NCBI GenBank assembly: GCA_964409165.1
Contig: CAYPCH010000097.1
Location: forward strand, 1-14,437
Origin: CAYPCH01 sp964409165
Lineage (GTDB): Bacteria; Bacillota; Clostridia; Acetivibrionales; Acetivibrionaceae
Direction of reading: 5' to 3'
DNA: 14,437 bases
Positions 1 to 7,302 of this stretch are shown in pieces (within the stretch, counting starts at the first letter, position 1; every line of letters begins with the position of its first letter). The position numbers and the translations under genes were made by a program. The notes beneath the pieces were generated by a model that was not told where the DNA came from, made no database searches, and saw only the letters and a program-made list of their open reading frames with translations.

Positions 1-11
1 TTTATATCAAG

Positions 12-40
12 ACCCTGTGTTTATTGCACAGGGTTTTGTT
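12..40 (+). terminator. Rho-independent terminator of an upstream gene
   Basis: A perfect 8-bp stem, ACCCTGTG (12-19) with CACAGGGT (27-34), closes a 7-nt loop and is followed by a T-rich tail (34-40). It should end a gene lying left of the window. No coding frame is seen before it. Confidence 0.85.
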
Positions 41-222
41 GTTTTCAGGCAGGGGCAGATAGGGGAACGGTCGAAACCACTAAAAAGTATAAATTTTTTT
101 AAAATTGCACCCTGAAACCCGCATGACTTCGTTGTAAATTTCCAAGAAAAACTACTTTTTTGGTGATCTTGGACGGTTATCTTATTCGATCCTGTTATTG
201 GATCTTATCAGTGCGCAATCTC
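41..222. other. Non-coding stretch before agrB
   Basis: I see no gene here. Two small hairpins are visible: CCAAGA (142-147) with TCTTGG (167-172), which encloses an A-run facing a T-run, and GATCC (188-192) with GGATC (200-204). Neither matches an RNA family I recognise. Both lie upstream of the promoter at 223-250, so they are not in the agrB leader if that promoter is the one used. Confidence 0.4.
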
Positions 223-250
223 TTGAAATTATTAAAAAACATTATATAAT
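223..250 (+). promoter_or_regulatory. Sigma-A-type promoter of agrB
   Basis: TTGAAA (223-228) and TATAAT (245-250) are separated by 16 bp. Transcription would begin near 257, about 30 nt before the agrB ATG, with GCGGGGT as a moderate ribosome binding site. Inferred from consensus only. Confidence 0.65.
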
Positions 251-285
251 GTAATTAAAAAGGATTATTTAGCGGGGTAAGATAA

Positions 286-915
286 ATGAGATTTATTAAT
301 GTACTGTCGTATAGGGGCGCAGACTTTCTGATGAAACAAATGAAGGAGAATCATGACAAAAGAAGGATATATTATTATGGTTTCCAAGTCGTTATAGGCG
401 GAATTATTAAAGCGGTGCTTCTGCTGATTCTTGCTTTAATAACAGGCACAGTAGCCCCGGTCATTATGGTAATTGCATTTTTTTCTACTTTGAGGGTAAT
501 TGCTGGTGGCTATCATATGGATACATTCGGCAGGTGTACTATCGTATCAATTGTATTATTTATTGCAATTGCATGGATTTCACAGAATACATACCATATA
601 TGGAGTCAAGGTGCTTTAATTATATTTGCTGTATTTTCGTTTATTCTAACTTTGATTATTCTTATCAAGAGAGCGCCTGTAAGTAATCATAACAGACAAA
701 TAAGCAGTAAAGAAGAAATAGAAAAGTTCAGAAGGCTCTTCAAAATGTATATGTTTTTATGGGCAGTAGCAGTGTGTATATTGTTTATGTTGGATTTAAA
801 AATGTTTGTTCTTACAGCGAGTCTTGCAATTTTACTGGAAGCTTTTTTGATTTCTAAGCCTGGACATAATTTTTTTTCCTTTATAAATGACGGTTTTAGT
901 ATTGCAGGAAAATAG
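286..915 (+). CDS. agrB: AgrB-like peptide-processing membrane protease
   Basis: A 209-aa polytopic membrane protein of the accessory gene regulator B family. In known Agr systems AgrB is a cysteine endopeptidase that cuts the AgrD propeptide and helps make the cyclic autoinducing peptide. The hallmark is visible: GGYHMDTFGRC places His77 and Cys84 seven residues apart, the spacing and numbering I recall for the catalytic pair of Staphylococcus aureus AgrB. Hydrophobic segments lie at about 33-54, 56-75, 84-98, 107-126, 152-168 and 170-189, with a basic stretch (KRAPVSNHNR) between. The start is the ATG at 286. No agrD, agrC or agrA is seen next to it. The following gene is nadA, 108 bp away, with its own predicted promoter, so agrB looks orphan. 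The family call is firm; the substrate is unknown. Confidence 0.9.
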   Translation: MRFINVLSYRGADFLMKQMKENHDKRRIYYYGFQVVIGGIIKAVLLLILALITGTVAPVIMVIAFFSTLRVIAGGYHMDTFGRCTIVSIVLFIAIAWISQNTYHIWSQGALIIFAVFSFILTLIILIKRAPVSNHNRQISSKEEIEKFRRLFKMYMFLWAVAVCILFMLDLKMFVLTASLAILLEAFLISKPGHNFFSFINDGFSIAGK

Positions 916-927
916 AATGAATAATCC

Positions 928-956
928 TTTACAAAAGAGTGCTAAAGTATTAAAAT
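928..956 (+). promoter_or_regulatory. Probable promoter of the nadABC operon
   Basis: TTTACA (928-933) and TAAAAT (951-956) are 17 bp apart, each one mismatch from sigma-A consensus. Transcription would start near 963, about 60 nt before nadA. No terminator separates agrB from nadA, so read-through is possible. I did not find a convincing operator for a niacin-type repressor. Confidence 0.5.
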
Positions 957-1023
957 TATAAAAAGCATTTAAACATTGAGTAAAAAGCTTTAAAAACAAA
1001 GATTGGCAGGTATTGTATTTAAA

Positions 1024-1935
1024 ATGTATAGGAACGAAGTTATTAAAAAAATAGAAGAATTAAAAGAAAAGATGAATGCAGTAATAGTTGCTCATAATTA
1101 TCAGATTGATGACGTTCAGGAAGTAGCTGATGTTGTCGGTGATTCTCTTGCACTGAGCAAATACTGTGCAAGTGTTGAGAAGGAAGTAATTGTGTTTTGT
1201 GGAGTACATTTCATGGCGGAAAGTGCTAAAATACTTTCTCCGAAGAAAACAGTGCTTTTACCTGAAATAGATGCCGGATGCCCAATGGCGGATATGGTAA
1301 CAGCTGAAGCATTAAGAGAAGAGAAAAAAAAATATCCTGGTGCAGTGGTAGTATGTTATATTAACTCAACTGCCGAAGTAAAGGCGGAAAGTGACATATG
1401 TTGCACATCATCAAATGCCATTGAAGTTGTCAAATCAATAAAAGAAAAAGAAATATTGTTTGTACCGGATCAGAATTTGGCAAGCTATGTTGCAAAGATG
1501 GTTCCTGGAAAAAATATTATTCCATGGAAAGGATACTGTATAACACATCACAGAGTTGGAATAGAGGATGTGAAGAAAGTAAAAGAAATTCACCCTGATG
1601 CAATTTTAGCAGTGCATCCTGAGTGCAGGAGCGAAATTGTGCAAGCAGCAGATTTTGTCGGAAGTACTAAAGAGATTATAGATTTTGCCGGCAAGTCAAA
1701 TAATAAAAAGTTTATAATCGGTACCGAGATGGGAGTTTTGTACACATTAACCGGAAATAACCCTTCAAAGACCTTTTATCTTCTATCAAAAGGACTCATA
1801 TGTCCTAATATGAAAAAGACAACATTAACAAGTATAACCGATTCCCTGGTAGAAAAGAAATATGAAATAAGTCTTGATGAGGATGTCAGACTAAAAGCAA
1901 AGAAAGCTTTGGACAGAATGTTGGAAATCGGCTGA
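1024..1935 (+). CDS. nadA: Quinolinate synthase NadA
   Basis: Condenses iminoaspartate with dihydroxyacetone phosphate to quinolinate, using a [4Fe-4S] cluster, in de novo NAD synthesis in the cytosol. From the ATG the protein is 303 aa, the size of the short NadA forms. The three expected cluster cysteines are present: Cys86 (in DAGCPMAD), Cys172 (in KGYCITHH) and Cys260 (in ICPNMKK). Other family signatures are AHNYQ, CGVHFMAESAKIL, NSTAEVKA, VHPEC and GTEMG. A TTG at 1003 would add seven residues (MAGIVFK). I prefer the ATG at 1024, although AGG at 1008-1010 is rather far from it and no strong Shine-Dalgarno decides the start. First gene of nadA-nadB-nadC, the classic co-operating order; NadB supplies its substrate directly. 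Confidence 0.93.
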   Translation: MYRNEVIKKIEELKEKMNAVIVAHNYQIDDVQEVADVVGDSLALSKYCASVEKEVIVFCGVHFMAESAKILSPKKTVLLPEIDAGCPMADMVTAEALREEKKKYPGAVVVCYINSTAEVKAESDICCTSSNAIEVVKSIKEKEILFVPDQNLASYVAKMVPGKNIIPWKGYCITHHRVGIEDVKKVKEIHPDAILAVHPECRSEIVQAADFVGSTKEIIDFAGKSNNKKFIIGTEMGVLYTLTGNNPSKTFYLLSKGLICPNMKKTTLTSITDSLVEKKYEISLDEDVRLKAKKALDRMLEIG

Positions 1936-1981
1936 TTATGTTAATATTTTTTATGTTTGTCTGAAAGGGGAAACTACCATT

Positions 1982-3601
1982 TTGAGTGCTAATAGATACC
2001 TTATAGATTTTGATTTCGATAATATGAAAATCGAGCATCATGATGTTGTTATCATAGGAAGTGGAATAGCAGGAGTTTATACTGCACTGGAGATTCCGCA
2101 TAATTTTGATGTTCTGATAATAACAAAAGAAACTATAGATATAAGTAATTCCGTGCTTGCCCAAGGAGGCATTGCCGTATCCCTTGATAAGGAAGATTCA
2201 CCAGAGTTGCATTTTAAAGACACAATATATGCTGGTGCTGGTTTATGCGATGAAAAAAGTGTTTGGGTACTTGTTAATGAGGCTGCGGAAAATATAGAGT
2301 CTTTATGCCGGTTCGGAGTTAATTTTGATAAGGAAGGTTGCAATGAGCTTAGTTTGACAAGGGAGGGAGCTCATAGCAAGAACAGAATTATTCATGCCGG
2401 AGATACTACTGGAAAAGAAGTATGTGATAAATTGATTTCGGTGGTAAGGACAAGAGAAAACGTCAAAATTAAAGAGAGGACTTTTGCGGTAGATTTATTG
2501 GTTAATAATAATCATTGCAGAGGTGTTATTGCTTATGATGAAGATAATGGACAATATATTCTATATCAATCAAATATAGTAATATGCGCCACAGGAGGTT
2601 TTGGACAAGTTTATTCCAATACTACCAATCCAGAAGTTGCAACGGGTGACGGGGCAGGACTTGCATATCGTGCCGGTGCAGAATTAATGGATCTCGAATT
2701 CATTCAATTCCACCCTACGGTTTTGTACCATCCGAATAACAAAAGCTTTCTCATATCTGAGGCTGTAAGGGGAGAGGGTGCTCTTCTGAAGAATGTAAAA
2801 GGCGAAAGATTTATGCCGAAGTACCATGAACTTGGTGAGCTTGCACCGAGAGATATAGTTTCAAGGGCTATTTTCAATGAACTGAAAACAACAGGTTCAA
2901 ATAGCGTTTTTGTTGATATAACATTTAAGGACAAGAGTTATCTTGAGCATAGGTTTCCAAATATATATAAGACGTGTATGAGCTATGGTATAGATATTTC
3001 TAAGGATTATATTCCTGTTGCTCCCGCGGAACATTATTGCATGGGAGGTATAAAAACCGATGTGTTCGGACATACAAACATTGAAGGCTTTTATGCATGT
3101 GGTGAAGCAGCTTGTAACGGTATACATGGTGCAAATAGGCTTGCAAGCAATTCATTGCTTGAAGGATTGGTGTTTGGACATAAAATAGGCGATGAAGTAA
3201 CTGCTGTATTTAAGAAAATGGAGAAAAAGTCCGAAAATGATATCAGACATGGAAATAATATTAGATATAAAGAAAAAAGCAATAGGAGTATAATAGATAT
3301 TGACAGACACGCCATTAAAACAGATATACAGAATATGATGACAGAATATGCAGGTATTATAAGAGACAAAGAAGGTCTTCTTGTTGCAAAAGAAAAGATT
3401 GACTGCTATTCTGTACATATTGAAAATATGAAAAACATTTGTATAAACGATTTTGAGCTTCAGAACATTGTATTGCTTTCAAAATTGGTCATTGAAGCTG
3501 CTATAGAGCGTGAAGAGAGCAGAGGAGCACATTTTAGGCAGGACTTTCAGAAAACAGATGATGCAAAATGGAAAAAAAACATAATAAAAAGAAAAATTTG
3601 A
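1982..3601 (+). CDS. nadB: L-aspartate oxidase NadB
   Basis: An FAD flavoenzyme that oxidises L-aspartate to iminoaspartate, the first step of de novo NAD synthesis; oxygen or fumarate can accept the electrons in known members, and fumarate fits an anaerobe. At 539 aa it is the usual length. The dinucleotide-binding motif VVIIGSGIAG lies at 22-31, followed by the flavin-domain motifs SVLAQGGIAV (57-66), FIQFHPT (240-246) and LISEAVRGEGA. The HYCMGG motif (351-356) and GIHGANRLASNSLLEG (380-395) are typical. His244, Glu260, Arg290, His351 and Arg386 fall at positions I recall as active-site residues in E. coli NadB. The C-terminal helical domain ends with REESRGAHFRQDF. The start is TTG at 1982, set by AAAGGGG (1964-1970) eleven bases upstream. 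It follows nadA by 46 bp and nadC follows after 25 bp. Confidence 0.95.
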   Translation: MSANRYLIDFDFDNMKIEHHDVVIIGSGIAGVYTALEIPHNFDVLIITKETIDISNSVLAQGGIAVSLDKEDSPELHFKDTIYAGAGLCDEKSVWVLVNEAAENIESLCRFGVNFDKEGCNELSLTREGAHSKNRIIHAGDTTGKEVCDKLISVVRTRENVKIKERTFAVDLLVNNNHCRGVIAYDEDNGQYILYQSNIVICATGGFGQVYSNTTNPEVATGDGAGLAYRAGAELMDLEFIQFHPTVLYHPNNKSFLISEAVRGEGALLKNVKGERFMPKYHELGELAPRDIVSRAIFNELKTTGSNSVFVDITFKDKSYLEHRFPNIYKTCMSYGIDISKDYIPVAPAEHYCMGGIKTDVFGHTNIEGFYACGEAACNGIHGANRLASNSLLEGLVFGHKIGDEVTAVFKKMEKKSENDIRHGNNIRYKEKSNRSIIDIDRHAIKTDIQNMMTEYAGIIRDKEGLLVAKEKIDCYSVHIENMKNICINDFELQNIVLLSKLVIEAAIEREESRGAHFRQDFQKTDDAKWKKNIIKRKI

Positions 3602-3626
3602 TACATACTAATATGGAAGGGGTCAA

Positions 3627-4463
3627 TTGGAGTTGTATATATCGGAAACTGATAAAATTATAATAACTGCATTAAAAGAAGATATTCCATCAGGTGACAT
3701 AACCGCAGATAATATAATAGATGAAAGTGCGAGGTCGGAGGCTTTACTGATTTCAAAAGACACAGGAGTCATAGCAGGAATGGATGTTGCCAAGAGAGTA
3801 TTTGAAATACTCGATGGAAGCGTTGTCTTTGAAAAGATTGTTAATGACGGGCAAGTGGCAAAGTATGGAGATATAATTGCAAAAATTGAGGGCAATACCA
3901 GAGCTCTTTTAAAAGGAGAAAGAACTGCGCTTAATCTATTACAACGTATGTCCGGTATAGCAACAAGAACAAGGCAAATGGCTGATAAGATTAAGGATAC
4001 AAAAGCAAGACTTGTTGATACCAGAAAAACTACTCCGGGATTAAGGGTACTCGAAAAATACGCTGTAAGGGTTGGAGGAGGCTATAATCACAGGTTTTGT
4101 TTGTCCGACGGAGTTCTGATCAAGGACAACCATATAAAAGCAGCCGGAGGGATAAAGAAAGCTATTGAGTTAGTAAAGGGTAGAATACCTCATACTATAA
4201 AGATTGAGGTAGAAGTGGAAAACATGGAGCAGATAGAGGAGGCATTAGATGGAAGAGCTGACATAATAATGTTTGACAATATGGGACTTGACAAGATGAA
4301 AGAAGCTGTTAAAATAATATGTGGAAGAGTTATTACAGAAGCATCTGGAAATGTAAATATCGATACTATTTTTGATATAGCATGTACAGGTGTTGATATA
4401 ATATCAGTTGGAGGATTGACACATTCAGCGAGTGCTTTCGATATAAGTATGAAAATCAGTTAG
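3627..4463 (+). CDS. nadC: Nicotinate-nucleotide pyrophosphorylase NadC
   Basis: Quinolinate phosphoribosyltransferase: joins quinolinate to PRPP and decarboxylates it to nicotinate mononucleotide, completing the nad operon's pathway segment. The 278-aa length is standard. Visible motifs are EDIPSGDIT (18-26), KGERTALNLLQRMSGIAT (96-113), DTRKTTPGLR (131-140), KYAVRVGGGYNHR (144-156), LIKDNHI (164-170), EVEVEN, IMFDNM, EASGNV and ISVGGLTHS; together these form the basic quinolinate/PRPP pocket of the family. The start is probably TTG at 3627 behind GGAAGGGG (3615-3622); another in-frame TTG at 3633 is possible and would remove two residues. It is the last gene on this strand before the convergent hydrolase gene. 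Confidence 0.95.
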   Translation: MELYISETDKIIITALKEDIPSGDITADNIIDESARSEALLISKDTGVIAGMDVAKRVFEILDGSVVFEKIVNDGQVAKYGDIIAKIEGNTRALLKGERTALNLLQRMSGIATRTRQMADKIKDTKARLVDTRKTTPGLRVLEKYAVRVGGGYNHRFCLSDGVLIKDNHIKAAGGIKKAIELVKGRIPHTIKIEVEVENMEQIEEALDGRADIIMFDNMGLDKMKEAVKIICGRVITEASGNVNIDTIFDIACTGVDIISVGGLTHSASAFDISMKIS

Positions 4464-4560
4464 TGTAAATTCTATAGGAAGCAATTAAAATCACGGTATA
4501 TCAAATACAATAATTCATTTAAAGGTATTTTCAAAAATTTAAATTAAGATTTATAAGGGC

Positions 4561-4668
4561 TTGTGGATAAATCCAAAACATATCCACAATTAGTTCACAG
4601 CATTTTGGTTTCCATAACCTTGTATGAGTGAACATCCTATGAAATAAGCATTTCAAGCCATATGGCTT
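4561..4668. repeat. Hairpin cluster with DnaA-box-like inverted repeats
   Basis: Between nadC and the convergent hydrolase gene lie several inverted repeats: TTGTGGATA (4561-4569) with TATCCACAA (4581-4589); GTTCAC (4593-4598) with GTGAAC (4628-4633), which encloses GGTT/AACC (4607-4610, 4616-4619); and the 14-bp palindrome AAGCCATATGGCTT (4655-4668). TGTGGATAA at 4562-4570 is a perfect DnaA box on the - strand and ATATCCACA at 4580-4588 is one base off. The rest of 4464-4770 has no gene that I can support. Confidence 0.6.
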
Positions 4669-4670
4669 TA

Positions 4671-4702
4671 AAAAGATATCCACAATGATGTGGATATCTT
4701 TT
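4671..4702. terminator. Bidirectional terminator between nadC and the hydrolase gene
   Basis: A perfect 14-bp stem, AAAAGATATCCACA (4671-4684) with TGTGGATATCTTTT (4689-4702), has a 4-nt loop (ATGA). T-runs end both strands, so it can serve both convergent operons. It is 69 nt past the hydrolase stop and about 210 nt past nadC. Both arms contain 9-mers one base off a DnaA box. Confidence 0.75.
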
Positions 4703-4770
4703 GATGTTTAATGAGAAATAAGCAGATAGTTTATATTTGGGGATGTTTGGTTTATCCTAAATTAGGAGAT

Positions 4771-5904
4771 TTATTTTAAATAAGGACTTGTCAAATCACT
4801 ATTCAACATTTCATAAATACGTTCAAACACTTTAGTATTGTTCAGTATACTTTTATGGTTAGGTGCTTCCATTATACTGCCACTCAAAATGTTATCCACA
4901 GTGAAGTTGTTTTCACCCATATTGAATATTTCGGTTTTAATACCCCAGTCATCAAGACTGGCGCTTTCTGGAGTTACCACTTCATCATATTGGCTTAGTA
5001 TGTTTCCCACCTGAATAGAAGGATTAAGGCCTCTGTTGATCATATTAAGAAATAGTCTTGAAAATAGTTCACTTTCAGGAGCAAGGTCTTCAATTGATTT
5101 ATCTGCAAAGTAGTGTTCTCCTATTGATGCAAGATAAGATCCTCTATGTGGAACTGACAGAAATATAATTTTATTCACATTATTGCTTTTTATGTATTTC
5201 TCACTGGAAGTATAATATCTCGAAACCAATCCGCCCATGCTGTGTGTTATTAAGTTGAATTTATTTACAAGGATACCTTGTTTGAGCATATCATTCTTTT
5301 GTTCATTCAAAAAGTTATCCAGACTGTCCGAACCGAAAACAATCCCAGCGGTAGAATCATAATCTACAGCACTTGATGAATAACCCTTTGAATTAAGGTA
5401 TTCGCTAAGGTTATCGAAAACAGACGAGCTCTCCTGATAACCGTGGACAAGTATAACCGGCACAGGAATAAGTTTTAATTTTACGCTACTTTTTATATTA
5501 GTACCTTTAATTCCTGCAGTAATATTTACAGTAGAATCGTAAGGGTCAAAAAATTTTGAGTAATAATTTACAGGTGTATACGATGCAACATACTCTCCGA
5601 ATTTATCGGTAACTGCTTTTCTAGGAAAAACAGATCCCTCATTACTGTTAGCATATAGAGATATTTGAACATTCGGCATGGAAAACCCGCTTGCATCCTT
5701 TACTTCTACTTTAAGGTAGACTTTATTTGACGGTTCTGCTGATATGGTGTTTATCTGGGAGTTTATCACACTTAGATTGATTTTTAAATCATCTTTGCTC
5801 AAAAAGCTGTTATAAATATAAGTATAAATATGATTAAACTGCAAAAGCAAGGTGGTCAACAAGAAAACCGTTATTAAAATGATATTATATTTATAAGATC
5901 TCAT
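4771..5904 (-). CDS. Membrane-anchored alpha/beta hydrolase with Ig-like domain (lipase/esterase-like)
   Basis: Predicted serine hydrolase held at the outer face of the membrane; the substrate is unknown, with lipid or ester likely. Numbering from the ATG at 5904 (377 aa): one N-terminal hydrophobic segment at about 8-22 acts as an uncleaved anchor. An Ig-like beta domain of the invasin/Big type follows at about 58-145 (VYLKVEVKDASG, DKFGEYVASYTP). The alpha/beta fold begins at PVPVILVHGYQESS (147-160), with an oxyanion-type HGY. The nucleophile elbow is THSMGG with Ser222; Asp307 (in SQYDEVV) and His350 (in APNHKSIL) are likely to complete the triad. A TTG at 5916 would add four residues, but it lies on top of AAAGG, so the ATG is preferred. 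Monocistronic, convergent with nadC. Resembles PGAP1-like and LipA-like hydrolases. Confidence 0.8.
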   Translation of the reverse strand: MRSYKYNIILITVFLLTTLLLQFNHIYTYIYNSFLSKDDLKINLSVINSQINTISAEPSNKVYLKVEVKDASGFSMPNVQISLYANSNEGSVFPRKAVTDKFGEYVASYTPVNYYSKFFDPYDSTVNITAGIKGTNIKSSVKLKLIPVPVILVHGYQESSSVFDNLSEYLNSKGYSSSAVDYDSTAGIVFGSDSLDNFLNEQKNDMLKQGILVNKFNLITHSMGGLVSRYYTSSEKYIKSNNVNKIIFLSVPHRGSYLASIGEHYFADKSIEDLAPESELFSRLFLNMINRGLNPSIQVGNILSQYDEVVTPESASLDDWGIKTEIFNMGENNFTVDNILSGSIMEAPNHKSILNNTKVFERIYEMLNSDLTSPYLK

Positions 5905-5930
5905 AACCTGTATCAATCCTTTATAACAGA

Positions 5931-5959
5931 ATATTATTTTACTGCAAAAAAGATAACAA
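5931..5959 (-). promoter_or_regulatory. Candidate promoter of the hydrolase gene
   Basis: On the - strand TTGTTA (5959-5954) and TAATAT (5936-5931) are 17 bp apart, about 27 bp before the ATG. Each element has two mismatches to consensus, so this is only a candidate. The 5960-6181 stretch beyond it holds no gene, and I see no clear promoter there for the CBS gene. Confidence 0.35.
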
Positions 5960-6181
5960 AGTAGGATAATGACGGTATTTTAATAAGTTAATTATATCAT
6001 TTCAAATCTTTATTATAAACACAAAAACCGCGTATATGAACATGAATATATTGGGTATTGTGTTAAAACATATTGCTATATGTAAATAATAAAACTTTAA
6101 GATTAATTTTCCTAGATTAATGGTATTCAATACGGGAAAAATATGATTGAAATTTGAAATCTGATTAAGGGGATGATTTGT

Positions 6182-6613
6182 TTGAAGGTAAGAGATATGA
6201 TGACAAAAAGTGTTGCTTATGTAAATCCAAGCAATACTGTTGTTGAAACAGCACAGCTTATGCAAAAGCATAATGTAGGCTCAATTCCTGTATATGACCA
6301 GACAGGAGTGGTGGGAATAGTAACTGATAGAGATATTGTAGTAAGGAATATAGCTCATGGTAAAAATCCCGACAGTACTAAAGTACAAGATGTTATGACG
6401 TCCCATGTAACAACAGTAACACCGGACATGGATATCAGCGAAGTTTCTAAATTGATGTCGAGCCAGAAGATTAGAAGGGTTCCTGTTGTTGAGAACAATG
6501 AAATTATTGGTATTTTAGCACTTGGGGACATAGCTACCGATATGAGGCTGGATATGGAAGCATCTGAGGCTCTTGCTGAAATATCAAAGCCGTCAAAACC
6601 TTGTAAGATGTAG
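6182..6613 (+). CDS. Two-CBS-domain protein
   Basis: A 143-aa cytosolic protein made almost entirely of a Bateman module: CBS 1 at about 7-56 (DMMTKSVAYVNP, VGIVTDRDI) and CBS 2 at about 70-120 (DVMTSHVTTVTP, IGILALGDIA), then a short tail ending KPSKPCKM. Such pairs bind adenine nucleotides such as AMP, ATP or SAM and usually act as sensors; no catalytic domain is attached and the partner is unknown. The start is TTG at 6182, because AAGGGG (6167-6172) is nine bases upstream. The in-frame ATG at 6173 directly abuts that site and would give an odd MIC leader, whereas TTG gives MKVRDMM, the usual opening of this family. A terminator follows seven bases after the stop. Confidence 0.88.
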   Translation: MKVRDMMTKSVAYVNPSNTVVETAQLMQKHNVGSIPVYDQTGVVGIVTDRDIVVRNIAHGKNPDSTKVQDVMTSHVTTVTPDMDISEVSKLMSSQKIRRVPVVENNEIIGILALGDIATDMRLDMEASEALAEISKPSKPCKM

Positions 6614-6619
6614 GTATTG

Positions 6620-6660
6620 AAAAGCGGCAAAGGTAATAGTATGACCTTTGCCGCTTTTTT
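6620..6660 (+). terminator. Terminator of the CBS gene
   Basis: A perfect 15-bp stem, AAAAGCGGCAAAGGT (6620-6634) with ACCTTTGCCGCTTTT (6644-6658), closes a 9-nt loop and runs into T6. It starts seven bases after the stop codon. Confidence 0.92.
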
Positions 6661-6662
6661 AG

Positions 6663-6787
6663 GCCTCTTGGAGTGAAACGAAAGAGGCAAAATTGAGTAC
6701 CCTCGATGGGTACTCAATTTTATTAGGGTCATTTCCTGAAAGGAAATCCGGCAAAAAGCTTTGGGACTCGATGTCCCAAAGCTTTTT
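6663..6787. repeat. Two tandem hairpin modules with identical TCGAT loops
   Basis: Module A holds GCCTCTT/AAGAGGC (6663-6669, 6682-6688), then a 14-bp perfect stem AAAATTGAGTACCC (6689-6702) with its complement (6708-6721) around TCGAT. Module B holds ATTTCCT/AGGAAAT (6731-6737, 6741-6747), then a 15-bp perfect stem AAAAAGCTTTGGGAC (6753-6767) with its complement (6773-6787), again around TCGAT. In both, GGCAAAA precedes the long stem and ATT follows it, and the region before GGC is alike (GAAACGAAAGAGGC and GAAAGGAAATCCGGC). The long stems end in A/T runs, so they could terminate in both directions, but they come after a terminator that is already strong. Confidence 0.8.
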
Positions 6788-6904
6788 ATTCCTGTAAAGA
6801 AAAAATTACATCAAATTAATTGTGTTTTTATGAAGATAATAATAGCGTACGCAAAATAAAAATATAAGTGCTGGCAATTGCTTATATATAAAGGAGGCTT
6901 TACT

Positions 6905-7078
6905 ATGAGCAGAAACAGAGGACTTATGTCTGAAGAGCTGAAAGCTGAAATAGCAAAAGAGCTTGGCGTATACAACACTGTCACTGAAGAAGGCTGGGGC
7001 TCTGTATCTTCAAGAAACTGTGGCAACATGGTTAAGAAAGCTATAGAGATGGCAGAAAGAAATCTTGTTGGTAAATAG
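6905..7078 (+). CDS. Small acid-soluble spore protein, alpha/beta type
   Basis: A 57-aa DNA-binding protein of the alpha/beta SASP family, made in the forespore to coat DNA and protect it from UV and heat, and degraded at germination. It opens MSRNRGLMSEELKAEIAKELGV. The EIA within KAEIAKE matches the site cut by the germination protease GPR, between Glu and Ile. The second conserved block is GWGSVSSRNCGNMVKKAIEMAE, with conserved glycines and basic residues. The start is ATG at 6905: AAGGAGG (6891-6897) sits seven bases upstream, while an earlier in-frame ATG at 6878 lacks such a site. A forespore sigma-G promoter would be expected, but I could not place one with confidence. Its own terminator follows. 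Confidence 0.93.
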   Translation: MSRNRGLMSEELKAEIAKELGVYNTVTEEGWGSVSSRNCGNMVKKAIEMAERNLVGK

Positions 7079-7095
7079 TTTGCCTTAATGCGTAA

Positions 7096-7126
7096 TAATA
7101 GCCGGTGTAATGCCGGCTTTTATGTT
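7096..7126 (+). terminator. Terminator of the SASP gene
   Basis: AGCCGG (7100-7105) pairs with CCGGCT (7113-7118) around a 7-nt loop. Flanking ATAA and TTAT extend the stem past one mismatch, and the sequence runs on as TTTTATGTTTT. Confidence 0.8.
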
Positions 7127-7302
7127 TTAGCTATCGTATCTAAAATGCGTTCAAATCTATTGAATTTATATTTAAGTCTGCTCTTATACTTATAATAGCT
7201 GAATAAGTATGATAAGATGATATTCAATGAGTGATATTGCTAAATTGTATAAACGGTTTGTTTCAATTCTATTACAATTTCTTTACACTTAATTTCAAAT
7301 TG

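Noticed and set aside
917..961. A 14-codon frame (MNNPLQKSAKVLKL) just after agrB, considered as agrD
   Set aside because: It has no cysteine or serine to form a cyclic autoinducer and no acidic tail, and the probable nadA promoter (928-956) lies inside it.
1003..1023. TTG start for nadA at 1003
   Set aside because: No Shine-Dalgarno precedes it, and the seven extra residues are not part of the NadA fold; the ATG at 1024 is preferred.
6355..6732. A 125-codon open frame on the - strand
   Set aside because: It is antisense to the CBS gene and runs through the tandem hairpins; it has no plausible start signal and no family resemblance.
6831..6858. Sigma-G promoter for the SASP gene (TGAAGA ... 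CAAAATA)
   Set aside because: The spacing of 15 bp and the poor match to the -10 consensus make it too weak to report as a feature.
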